Positions 48,110-57,467 of a stretch of 64,000 nucleotides of DNA are shown piece after piece. The position numbers and the translations under genes are program-made. A model generated the notes under the pieces. The model was not told where the DNA came from. It worked only from the letters and a program-made list of their open reading frames with translations, and searched no databases. Source of the stretch: SAR202 cluster bacterium (GTDB lineage: Bacteria > Chloroflexota > Dehalococcoidia > Lucifugimonadales > GCA-2719675); assembly GCA_009392295.1 (NCBI GenBank), contig VFGW01000006.1, positions 1 through 64,000 on the forward strand. Reading direction: 5' to 3'. Each line of letters begins with the position of its first letter. The first letter of the stretch is position 1.

Positions 48110-50206
48110 ATGACAATAATTAAAAAACAAATCATACACCCACGAATTTTAATCTTCATAATCTTCATAAGTTTATTTTTTTTAACAGGTTGCTTTGGTC
48201 CACCTTCATCTATTAAATATGAACAAAATGGAAGAAATCATCTAAAAAACAACGATTATTCAAAAGCCATCGAAGAATTTACTAAAGCTATTGAAAAAAA
48301 TCCAAATAATTCATTCGCTTACAACAATAGAGGGATTGCATATGCATCTATTGAAAAATATGAACTTGCAATTAATGATTTTTCAAAAGCAATAGAATTA
48401 AAACCTGAATTGTTAGAACCATACAACAACAGAGGATTTGTATTAGAGCTACAAGGTAAAACCCGAGAAGCAATCCAAGATTTTGGTCAATCTACCAGAA
48501 TCAATGAAAATAATGAAATTGCAAAAAACAACCTAGCTGAAGCTAGAAGAAAAATCGGAGATTTACAACAAATTATTGATGATTTATCAGATAAAATCGA
48601 TAAAACAAATCCTATATTACCATCAACTCCAGAAAATGAAAAACAAATACTTTCAAATTTATATCTTGAAAGAGCACTTGCAAAATATGATCTTTTTACA
48701 GAGCCTAAAGGACAAAAACCTTCAAGAATTTGTAAAACTTCTCAATATTGCAATCTGGTAATTAATGACTTAGCTAATTCCATTAAAATAGATCCAAATA
48801 ATCCTAAGAGCCACAGAATATTAGGTCTAACATATCGAGCATTAGAAAATTTCGATAAGGCTTTACTCTCATTTGATACTGCAGTGAATTTAGATATGTC
48901 TAGCGAAATATCTTTGTCTGAGCGCGGCTGGACCTATATGGAAATGATGCAACCATATCAAGCACTCGAAGATATCGAAAAATCTATCATATTAAATCCC
49001 GAAAACAACCGATTATATCGATTAAGGTCATGGGTATTAATATCATTGGGGGAATGGGAACAAGCAAACAATGATATACAATTATTACTCGATTCAAATC
49101 CTCAAGACCCACAACTTCATTACTTTTCGGGGTTAATTAAGATTAACTCAGGAGCAATTGAAGAAGGGATTAAAAATATATCTCTAGCTCAAAACCTACT
49201 AGGTGAAATAAATGAACCTTCGTATTCATTAGCAATCTCTCAAGCAAGATTAAAACAAAAAGACTATCCTAAAGCATTGGAAAACATCAACATAGCACTC
49301 CAATCAAACGATAAATACACATACGCATATTTACTTAAGGCAAGAATTAATATGCTTCTGCAAAATTTTGATGAAGCAAAATACTCTTATGAAGCTGCAT
49401 TAAGATTATCAATAGATCCTGAGAAATCAAACTCAAATCTAAGCCCAATTCCTGACATTCCCAATCTTTTTAAATCTATAGGACAAATAGGAGTTTCTGC
49501 CACAGTAAAAAAACCATGTCCATTAGACTCTCCTTGCTTAAATTCACTATCAACATTCAGTAAAACATTAGACAATAACCCAAATGACATACCTACTTTA
49601 ATGAAAAGGGCAGAACTATTAGTTTCTATTGGTGAATTAAAAAACGCAATCAATGATTACACAAAAATATTACAATTAACTCCTTCAAACATAGAAGCTA
49701 TATTACTAATGTCTTCCACTCTAAAATCCTACTTGCGGTATGAATCCCAAGGAACTGTTTTTACAAAATGTAAGCCCGGATGGTTTTCTCAATGTAACCA
49801 AGCAATTAAGTCTCTAGATTTTGTAATAAACACAAATCCAAATAAAGCTCAAGCTTATTTTTCTAGGGCTGAATTAAATAGACTAGTTAACAGACCAGAT
49901 CTAGCAATTCAAGACCTTAACAAAGCAATAAATTTGGAACCATATTTTACCGAAGCATTCATAAAAAGAGGATTAAGTTACATTGAAATCGGGAATATAC
50001 AATTTGCTATAGATGATTTCAACCAGGCAATTTCACTTGACTCTAATAATAAAGAAGCAATTTCAAACAGAGGAATAGCTAATTTATTAATTGGCAATAT
50101 ATCAAGCTCAGAAAAAGATTTCAAAGAATCTATTAATTTAGGAATTCAAAATGAAATTATTTCGACAGCAAAAAATAAGCTCTCAAATTTCTCTGAAATA
50201 CAATAA
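48110..50206 (+). CDS. Large TPR-repeat lipoprotein with Cys-pair insertions
   Basis: Lipobox FFLTGC|F; many TPRs (AYNNRGIAYASIEKYELAINDFSKAIELKP...). Cys pairs at ~48731, 49517 and 49769. Confidence 0.85.
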   Translation: MTIIKKQIIHPRILIFIIFISLFFLTGCFGPPSSIKYEQNGRNHLKNNDYSKAIEEFTKAIEKNPNNSFAYNNRGIAYASIEKYELAINDFSKAIELKPELLEPYNNRGFVLELQGKTREAIQDFGQSTRINENNEIAKNNLAEARRKIGDLQQIIDDLSDKIDKTNPILPSTPENEKQILSNLYLERALAKYDLFTEPKGQKPSRICKTSQYCNLVINDLANSIKIDPNNPKSHRILGLTYRALENFDKALLSFDTAVNLDMSSEISLSERGWTYMEMMQPYQALEDIEKSIILNPENNRLYRLRSWVLISLGEWEQANNDIQLLLDSNPQDPQLHYFSGLIKINSGAIEEGIKNISLAQNLLGEINEPSYSLAISQARLKQKDYPKALENINIALQSNDKYTYAYLLKARINMLLQNFDEAKYSYEAALRLSIDPEKSNSNLSPIPDIPNLFKSIGQIGVSATVKKPCPLDSPCLNSLSTFSKTLDNNPNDIPTLMKRAELLVSIGELKNAINDYTKILQLTPSNIEAILLMSSTLKSYLRYESQGTVFTKCKPGWFSQCNQAIKSLDFVINTNPNKAQAYFSRAELNRLVNRPDLAIQDLNKAINLEPYFTEAFIKRGLSYIEIGNIQFAIDDFNQAISLDSNNKEAISNRGIANLLIGNISSSEKDFKESINLGIQNEIISTAKNKLSNFSEIQ

Positions 50207-50236
50207 TTACTATCTCGAATCAACAGGAAACACATT

Positions 50237-51340
50237 ATGAAAATTTTAAATTCAGGAATAATTTCTAAAAACAAAAACATCGGCGCCTATAAGCCAATGA
50301 TCATTCCATTGGAAAATAATACATGGCTCGCTTGTCAAAATTCTAGCAAAACTATTAGTTCTCCAGATAGTTTTATAGAAACATTAATATCATATGACGC
50401 AGGGATTAATTGGCAAAATAACGGTAGCATACATAAAAACCATTCAGAAAAATTAGATTGGGCATATAGAGGTCCCCAAATCTCAAAAATGTCAAACAAC
50501 AAATTGTTTATGCGAGCAACAAGATTTGAAACCAGTAAAATCAATGAAACTTTCGATTCCAATACTAAATCTACCCAAACAGGAGAACTTATTTCGTATT
50601 GGTCTTCAGACCTTGGTAAAACATGGACAGAACCTTCAATCGTAGATATTAAAGAACTTCCTACAGATAAATTCACATATAATACAGCAGGAAAAGTTTT
50701 GCATATTAATAACAATTTACTAATTTACCCCATAGAAACTGGAAAACCTGTAGGTTCAAAAGGTGATTTAGATCAAAAAGCTGGCATAATATTCTCTTAC
50801 GATAATGGAAAATCTTGGCAAGACTTTACGGTAGTTGCTGACGACCCTACAGGAGAATTTCTATACTGGGACCAAACTGGAACAATTCTTAACAATGGTG
50901 ATATTTATATAATGTTCTGGGTGCATAACTTAAATAAATTTGAAGACCTAACAAACCATTATGTATTATCAAAAGACATGGGGAAAACTTGGTCTAAACC
51001 AAAACCCACAAATTTACAAGGTCAAGCATGTGCCCCTATAGCATTAAATAACGGAAATATTGCAACTTTATATACTAAGCGCCACGGAAAACAAGGCATT
51101 TATTTAGCTATAACTGATGACTTAAGTCATTATGACATTAAAAATGAATTGCAAATATTCGATGCAGGTCATGAAGGAATATTAGGTACCCCTATTGAAA
51201 GAGATGTATTCTCAATCAATCTTGCACAAGGATTTGGAAAACCAGGAGGTAGCCTACTTGAAAATGGACAAATCCTATTACATTATTGGGGAACAAAAAA
51301 TTCCATTAGCCAAACGATGTGGGCCACAGTAAATCCTTAA
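50237..51340 (+). CDS. Sialidase / BNR-repeat exo-hydrolase family protein
   Basis: Asp-box-like repeats: SSDLGKTWTEP, SYDNGKSWQDF, SKDMGKTWSKP; RxP region AYRGPQIS. Confidence 0.85.
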   Translation: MKILNSGIISKNKNIGAYKPMIIPLENNTWLACQNSSKTISSPDSFIETLISYDAGINWQNNGSIHKNHSEKLDWAYRGPQISKMSNNKLFMRATRFETSKINETFDSNTKSTQTGELISYWSSDLGKTWTEPSIVDIKELPTDKFTYNTAGKVLHINNNLLIYPIETGKPVGSKGDLDQKAGIIFSYDNGKSWQDFTVVADDPTGEFLYWDQTGTILNNGDIYIMFWVHNLNKFEDLTNHYVLSKDMGKTWSKPKPTNLQGQACAPIALNNGNIATLYTKRHGKQGIYLAITDDLSHYDIKNELQIFDAGHEGILGTPIERDVFSINLAQGFGKPGGSLLENGQILLHYWGTKNSISQTMWATVNP

Positions 51341-52524
51341 ATATGTGGGCTAGATATAGAAGCTGTTTGATGCCAATCTGATTTTGTTCTTCCGTTCCTA
51401 TCCCAAAAAACCATTCCATCTTTAATTGTAATTTCTGGCTCTAATCTAAGATTTCCATTTCTCACACGACTACCGCTTTTACCATTATCAGTAAAACCAA
51501 AATTACCTTCACTAAGTTTGAAAACTGCAACATCAGCAATACTAGAAATTGTCAATGATCCAAGTGCGGGTAAGCCAATATGTTTTGCTGGATCAATAGT
51601 AGACATTTTAAAAACATCTTGAATTGGAATACCACAAAGCAACAATTTACTCATAGTTTCAGGCATTGTTGCCTGATTATTTAAATAGCTTAAAGAGTGT
51701 AAGTCTGTACTTATTGTATCTGGAAAAAATCCTTGATCAATAGATGATTGTGCTACTCGCCATGAAAAACTCCCAGCCCCATGACCAACATCAAATTTTA
51801 TACCTCGATCACGAGCAGCAAAAAAGTATGGATATACATCATCTGCAAAATCAATCATATTTTTCCCTGAACCATAACAATGTGTAACAACATCACCAGG
51901 ATCCATATGCTCTAATAGCATTTGCTCCATCGGACGTGATTCAACTGGATTTTGGTCGACCATAACAAATGTTTTTGAATTCCTAGCAACCTCAACGGCT
52001 CTATCTAAAGGCTCCCAACCAGGGCCTAAATAATGGGCAACTTTTACACCAATTAACAAATCAGGTCGTTGTAGAATTTTTTGTAAAGAAAACTCGACCG
52101 ACATACCCTCTAAATCTTGCTCAGGTTCACCAGTCATTCCAAGCGCAGCAATGTTTAAAAGAGCAAAAATACGAACTTTGCTTTTTGAAATAACTTTCTC
52201 ATTAAATTCATCAAAAGTAAGATACCCAGAACCGCCTGCATCTACTGCGGTAGTTACACCTGAAGCTAAACATAATTCATCAGGTTTAATTGACCACTCA
52301 TATCCCCAAAAATGAGCATGTAAATCAATAAGCCCAGGAGAAACAATTAACCCCGTCACATCAACCGTTCTTAATGATCTTGAAGAAGCAATATCTTTTT
52401 CAACTGCACCAATTACCATTCCTGAAATTCCGACATCTAAATTATCGTCAATTCCATTAGCTGGGTCTAAAACTCTACCACCTTTAAGTAACAAATCAAA
52501 ATTTGGAATAAAATTATCTGACAT
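51337..52524 (-). CDS. Amidohydrolase/deacetylase family metallohydrolase
   Basis: LLLKGGRVLDPANGID, VSPGLIDLHAHFWG, TAVDAGGSG, STDLHSLS. Confidence 0.88.
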   Translation of the reverse strand: MSDNFIPNFDLLLKGGRVLDPANGIDDNLDVGISGMVIGAVEKDIASSRSLRTVDVTGLIVSPGLIDLHAHFWGYEWSIKPDELCLASGVTTAVDAGGSGYLTFDEFNEKVISKSKVRIFALLNIAALGMTGEPEQDLEGMSVEFSLQKILQRPDLLIGVKVAHYLGPGWEPLDRAVEVARNSKTFVMVDQNPVESRPMEQMLLEHMDPGDVVTHCYGSGKNMIDFADDVYPYFFAARDRGIKFDVGHGAGSFSWRVAQSSIDQGFFPDTISTDLHSLSYLNNQATMPETMSKLLLCGIPIQDVFKMSTIDPAKHIGLPALGSLTISSIADVAVFKLSEGNFGFTDNGKSGSRVRNGNLRLEPEITIKDGMVFWDRNGRTKSDWHQTASISSPHI

Positions 52525-52557
52525 TATAATTTATCCTTAATTTACTGAAAAAATTAA

Positions 52558-53604
52558 CTAAAACTCAATAATTGAACGTCCAAAAATTTTGTGATTTCTA
52601 AGATCTTCACATGCTTGAAAAAAATCTTCAAATTTATATTTTTTTGTTACAAGTTGATCTAATGGGAATTTGCCTTCTTTATACAATTGTAAAAACATAC
52701 CAAAGTCTTTATCGGGATATGTCGCACCTAAACTTCCTCTATAAATACGTTGATGGTACATAAAATGCCCAGGGTCAATTGTCATTTCATCTCCTGGCAT
52801 ACCAATTAATATTGCCATGCCTCCATGGTTATCAGCTCCAGGCCCTCCACCAACAGTAGCAGATAAAATTTGTTCAGTTGTAGTTTTAATACCAATAGCA
52901 TCAAAAGCAAAATCTACACCGCCATTTGTTAGCTCAATAATTTTTTTTACAGGATCAAGTTCATTCGCATTAATTACATCTGTAGCTCCAAATTTTTTGG
53001 AGAAATCCAATTTTTTTTGATCTATGTCTACAGCAATCACTCTACTTGCGTCTAATATAGACGCCATTTTAATTGCAGATAAACCAACTCCTCCTGCACC
53101 AAAAACTGCAACAGTATGTCCTGATTTCACCCTAGCAGTATTCATAACAGCTCCAGCTCCAGTTAATACAGCACAACCAACAATACAGCCCAAGTCTTTA
53201 GGGGAATCATCAGGTATTTTAACTACATAATCATCTAATACTAAAACATCTTCAGCCCAAGTAAAAACTTGTCCATGAACTAATTCTTTTTTATATTTTG
53301 CTCCACAAGGAACAACTTTTATACGTCCTTTTATTGGATTCCTAGGTACCCAAGTAACAATCACCAAATCACCTTCTTTAACATGCGTAACCTTGGAACC
53401 TAAATAGGTAACCACTCCTAATCCTTCATGCCCAAAGACTTGAGGTCTATCTCCAGGTTTATCAATTTGATGTAATTGAGAATGACAAACTCCTGATGAA
53501 AATAATTTTACTATCACTTGGTTAGAAGTGGGATTTGGGAGACTTAATTCGTCAATAAAAGGTTGCTGATTGAATTCTGTTTGAATAACAGCTCTAGTTA
53601 ACAT
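52558..53604 (-). CDS. Zinc-dependent alcohol dehydrogenase (MDR)
   Basis: SSGVCHSQLHQIDKPGDRPQVFGHEGLGVV, VAVFGAGGVGLSAIKMA. Confidence 0.9.
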   Translation of the reverse strand: MLTRAVIQTEFNQQPFIDELSLPNPTSNQVIVKLFSSGVCHSQLHQIDKPGDRPQVFGHEGLGVVTYLGSKVTHVKEGDLVIVTWVPRNPIKGRIKVVPCGAKYKKELVHGQVFTWAEDVLVLDDYVVKIPDDSPKDLGCIVGCAVLTGAGAVMNTARVKSGHTVAVFGAGGVGLSAIKMASILDASRVIAVDIDQKKLDFSKKFGATDVINANELDPVKKIIELTNGGVDFAFDAIGIKTTTEQILSATVGGGPGADNHGGMAILIGMPGDEMTIDPGHFMYHQRIYRGSLGATYPDKDFGMFLQLYKEGKFPLDQLVTKKYKFEDFFQACEDLRNHKIFGRSIIEF

Positions 53605-53735
53605 CAATTTTACCTGTAAAATTTGTAATTTCTAACAATTCTTAAACATCATACCCATGAGTTTTAATTTAGTCAAAAAAGATTAAATTGATAAATTAAG
53701 CAATTATTAATCAGTTAACCAAAACGCACTCATTA

Positions 53736-54626
53736 TCAAATATTTTTATAAGCCCCCATAGCAATAGCTAATGCCCCAAGTACACCAGCTTTATCTCCTA
53801 ATTTGGGAGGAACGATATAATTTTCTATATCATATTTAATTAAGTCAAATTCAACATATAAATTTAATAACTTGGTAATATCATTACGAATCAATCCAAT
53901 TAGTTCTTGATTTTTCATCACACCACCACCTAAAATTATTTTTTCTGGTGCAGTAGTAAAAATCAAATTATTTATAGCCAAACTTAAATATTTTGCAATC
54001 AAACCCCAAACATGATGATTTTCTGGAACAATCTGTCCTTCTGGAAAACCACATCTTGTATTGATAGCAGGTCCTGAAGCCAAACCTTCTAAACAATTCC
54101 CATGATAAATACATATTCCAGAAAATGGATCAACTTTTAAATCATGAGGAATACGAATATGTCCAAATTCAGTATGAGAAAATCCTTTAACAACTTTTTG
54201 ATTGCTAATTATTCCAGCACCTATTCCAGTACCAACTGTTATATAAGCTAAATTTCTTAAACCAATAGCAGATCCCCACAAATATTCAGCTATAGCTGCT
54301 GAATTAACATCTGTATCTATATAAGCAGGAATTCCAAGACTCTCATTGATTTCGCGTCTTAAATCAATTCCTTGCCACAAAGTTTTAGGTGTTGTAGTTA
54401 AGACACCATACCTTGAAGAATTTTCCTTTAAATCTAAAGGACCAAATGACGCAATTCCAACAGATTCCAGATTATTAAATTGTCTAAAAAAATCTATTAA
54501 TTCTGAAATTGTAGATTTAGGATCTCGGGTTAAAAAAATTTTTTCCGCAATAATAGTCTTTTGATCCTTTGCTATTAAACATACAAATTTATGCCCTCCA
54601 CTCTCAATAGCTCCAAAAATCCCCAA
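53736..54626 (-). CDS. ROK family sugar kinase
   Basis: GAIESGGHKFVC, VGIASFGPLD, YITVGTGIGAGII, CIYHGNCLEGLASGPAI. Confidence 0.9.
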   Translation of the reverse strand: MGIFGAIESGGHKFVCLIAKDQKTIIAEKIFLTRDPKSTISELIDFFRQFNNLESVGIASFGPLDLKENSSRYGVLTTTPKTLWQGIDLRREINESLGIPAYIDTDVNSAAIAEYLWGSAIGLRNLAYITVGTGIGAGIISNQKVVKGFSHTEFGHIRIPHDLKVDPFSGICIYHGNCLEGLASGPAINTRCGFPEGQIVPENHHVWGLIAKYLSLAINNLIFTTAPEKIILGGGVMKNQELIGLIRNDITKLLNLYVEFDLIKYDIENYIVPPKLGDKAGVLGALAIAMGAYKNI

Positions 54627-54730
54627 AACTGACTCCCATATAAATTACTAAAAATAAGTACTTGTCTATATTGACAATAATTAGTCCATAAAGCAACAAT
54701 AATTTCAAAATATAAAAATATGAGGTAATA

Positions 54731-55561
54731 ATGACACTGACTGATATAGAAATAGGTGTTTTGGGTGGCGGATCAATGGGACAAGAAATCATTTCATTTC
54801 TAACAAATAGGAAAATTAAAAATGCAAATTTAGTCTCAATATTTGATAAAGATCAAAATAGACTCGATAATTTATCAAAAATACTTCCGGCAAATATTTT
54901 TATCACGAATTCGATAGACAAATTTTTATCTGTTGGAAAAATTAGACTTGTTGTAGAATCAGCTTCCGCTGAAGCTGTTAAACAATATGGGTCGTTAATT
55001 TTAAATTCTAATAAAAATCTTGTAGTAATGAGTTCTGGCGTGTTCAATGATATTAATTTTCTAAACTCCCTTGAAAATATTGCTGAAAAAAAATCGTTAC
55101 AACTCTTAATTCCATCAGGTGCTGTTGGAGGAATTGATTCTATTAAAGCAATTAAAGATCAAATAAAAAAAATTTCAATTACAACAACAAAATCTCCTAA
55201 ATCACTAATGGGCGCACTAGGATTTAAAGAATATGAAAATGTAGTTTTTAAAAAAGAACAAATAATTTTCAAAGGAAATTCACAACAGGCAATAAAATTA
55301 TTTCCTGCAAACGTAAACGTATCTACTACTCTTAGTTTAGTAGGTATAGGCCCACAAAAAACTGATGTAACAATAATTTGCGACCCAAATATAAATGAAA
55401 ATAAACATGAAATTTGTGTTGAAGGGGCCTTTGGCCAATTAAACTTTTCAATGAATTTACACCCAAGTAAAAAAAATCCTAAAACTAGTTCTTTAGCAAT
55501 TTTTTCTGTAATTGAAAAAATTCGAACCTTTTGTAATCCTCACATCTCAATAGGAACATAA
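54731..55561 (+). CDS. L-aspartate dehydrogenase-like protein
   Basis: IGVLGGGSMGQEI, VVESASAEAVKQYG, LLIPSGAVGGIDSI, NVNVSTTLSLVGIGPQKTDV. Confidence 0.85.
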   Translation: MTLTDIEIGVLGGGSMGQEIISFLTNRKIKNANLVSIFDKDQNRLDNLSKILPANIFITNSIDKFLSVGKIRLVVESASAEAVKQYGSLILNSNKNLVVMSSGVFNDINFLNSLENIAEKKSLQLLIPSGAVGGIDSIKAIKDQIKKISITTTKSPKSLMGALGFKEYENVVFKKEQIIFKGNSQQAIKLFPANVNVSTTLSLVGIGPQKTDVTIICDPNINENKHEICVEGAFGQLNFSMNLHPSKKNPKTSSLAIFSVIEKIRTFCNPHISIGT

Positions 55562-56776
55562 ATGTTAAACAAAAATAATCCCCAATTTTTGTTCGAAGAT
55601 ATTTATTCAAATTTTTCACCAAAGCATATGCTTGAAGAAAATTCAAAAAGTTCAAAAGATTTTAAATACGATTTCAGAAATTCTTATCCTGCACCTGACT
55701 TACTGCCAGTATCAAATGTATTAAAATCATTGGAAAAAGAATTAAAAATTGTAGGTGTGTCAAAAAATTTATACCCAGACCCCCAAGGTTATTTACCATT
55801 TAGGGAACTAATATCAGCAACTTTAAAAACAAAAAGGAAAATGAATATTTCTCCTGACAACATCTTATTAACAGATGGTTCCGGCCAAGGAATTCATTTA
55901 GTTGTAGAAGCGTTGGTCAACCCTGGAGATGCAGTAATTGTTGACGACTTTGTATACGGAGGAACATTATGGTCCCTTAGAAGATTCCACTCAAATATTT
56001 ATGGAGTTCCCTCGGACCAATACGGAATGCTTCCTGAAAAATTAACAGAAACAATTGAAAATATTATTTCTAAAAAACAAATCTGCAAACTGATGTATCT
56101 AATCCCTACTTTTCAAAACCCTAAAGGGACGACTATGGATATTCAAAGAAGACAAGAAATTTTATCAATAGCACAAAAGTATGAAATTCCAATTATTGAA
56201 GATGACGGAGTAGCAAATATGAGGTTTGAAGGGGAACATTTACCTTCAATTCAATCATTTGATGATTCTGGAATTTCTATGTTTGTAGGTTCATATAGTA
56301 AAATGGTTATCCCTGGTTTTAGATTAGGATATATCGTAGCTCCTGATAATATTCTAAAAATGATTAAAATCATTAAAGGATCTCGCGGAATAAATAAATT
56401 ATCTGCATTTGGGGTTTACAGATTCGCTATAGATTTCTTAAAAGATCACCTGGAAACACTAAATCTACAACTAAAAAGCCGCAGAAATACTATTTTAGAT
56501 ACACTAAAAAGTAATTTTGAAGATAACACATTAGCAAAGTGGTCAACTCCGGCAGGTGGCCTGTATATTTGGCTACAAGTCAATCCCGAAATAAATCTAA
56601 AAGAAATTCGTGATAAATTAAATGAATTTGAAGTTTCATATGATTTAGGAACAGATTTCTCAGCAGATGGTAGTGAAAAAAATTCTTATGCACGATTATG
56701 TTTTAGTGGCAATAGCAATCAAGAAATTAAAACTGGAATTTCTATTTTATCTAATGCCATAAAAACAAATAAGTAA
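55562..56776 (+). CDS. PLP-dependent (ARO8/MocR-type) aminotransferase
   Basis: YPDPQGYLPFRELI, LTDGSGQGIHLV, YLIPTFQNPKGTTM, SYSKMVIPGFRLGYI. Confidence 0.9.
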   Translation: MLNKNNPQFLFEDIYSNFSPKHMLEENSKSSKDFKYDFRNSYPAPDLLPVSNVLKSLEKELKIVGVSKNLYPDPQGYLPFRELISATLKTKRKMNISPDNILLTDGSGQGIHLVVEALVNPGDAVIVDDFVYGGTLWSLRRFHSNIYGVPSDQYGMLPEKLTETIENIISKKQICKLMYLIPTFQNPKGTTMDIQRRQEILSIAQKYEIPIIEDDGVANMRFEGEHLPSIQSFDDSGISMFVGSYSKMVIPGFRLGYIVAPDNILKMIKIIKGSRGINKLSAFGVYRFAIDFLKDHLETLNLQLKSRRNTILDTLKSNFEDNTLAKWSTPAGGLYIWLQVNPEINLKEIRDKLNEFEVSYDLGTDFSADGSEKNSYARLCFSGNSNQEIKTGISILSNAIKTNK

Positions 56777-56898
56777 TACATGTACTTCATTAGCTAGTGG
56801 TATCAAAGAATATGTGTTAATATACCTTAATTATAATCATATTTTATACAACCTAAATAAAAATCTCACTTCAACTAATATAAATTCAGGAGTCTTAG

Positions 56899-57186
56899 AT
56901 GAAAAAAATATTTACAGCCAGCATCAGAACTATTTATTATTGGGCAGTATTTATTGGAACTTTTGCTACAGGAATGTGGTACAACTATACTTTTGGTGAT
57001 CCGCTTGACGGAATTCGATGGGCTGGGGTTGATATCTTTGTTTCTGGAGTAGTTGGATTTGGATTTAGTATAGCTGGTGTTGTTATTGCTGTAATATTGG
57101 ACTTCATTTACGTGAAAATTTCAAATATCATTTCGCCACCAGAAGAACAAGAAAAAAGACGGTTACCTGATCTAACTAAAAAATAA
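56899..57186 (+). CDS. Small membrane protein (two TM helices)
   Basis: MKKIFTASIRTIYYWAVFIGTFATGMWYNYTFGDPLDGIRWAGVDIFVSGVVGFGFSIAGVVIAVILDFIYVKI; SD aggag upstream. Confidence 0.6.
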   Translation: MKKIFTASIRTIYYWAVFIGTFATGMWYNYTFGDPLDGIRWAGVDIFVSGVVGFGFSIAGVVIAVILDFIYVKISNIISPPEEQEKRRLPDLTKK

Positions 57187-57234
57187 ATCAAGCTACCTAA
57201 AACTTTAAGGTATCTGAAGCTAGCAATTTGATTT
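57185..57234. terminator. Imperfect inverted repeat, candidate bidirectional terminator
   Basis: AAATCAA/TTGATTT outer arms with GCTA/TAGC inner arms, between convergent small ORFs. Confidence 0.35.
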
Positions 57235-57235
57235 T

Positions 57236-57397
57236 CTATCTCAAAAAGTTCATACAAGTTGCAAATACAATTAATGTCATTAATCCAACAAGCAATACTG
57301 CAGGAATCATCCATAAAAAAACACCAATTCCTATAATATATTTTAATAGCTTATTCAAATTATTTTCCTTTTTAACATAGTAATTATTGCCTAACAT
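57236..57397 (-). CDS. Small ORF (53 aa) encoding a single-TM peptide
   Basis: MLGNNYYVKKENNLNKLLKYIIGIGVFLWMIPAVLLVGLMTLIVFATCMNFLR; below the ORF-track length cutoff. Confidence 0.4.
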   Translation of the reverse strand: MLGNNYYVKKENNLNKLLKYIIGIGVFLWMIPAVLLVGLMTLIVFATCMNFLR

Positions 57398-57467
57398 ATT
57401 TGATTAGATTATCATGAATATGAAAAATTTTCCTATTCAACAATTTACATGTTTACAATAATACAAA

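Noticed and set aside
53736-54626. Cys/His motif CIYHGNCLEG in the ROK protein
   Set aside because: Typical zinc-binding motif of ROK fructokinases.
56814-56999. 61-aa plus ORF upstream of the small membrane protein
   Set aside because: Low-complexity AT-rich translation, out of frame with the better-supported 56899 ORF.
57108-57314. 68-aa minus ORF overlapping the 56899 gene
   Set aside because: No signal or family features; overlaps a better-supported small membrane ORF and the inverted repeat.
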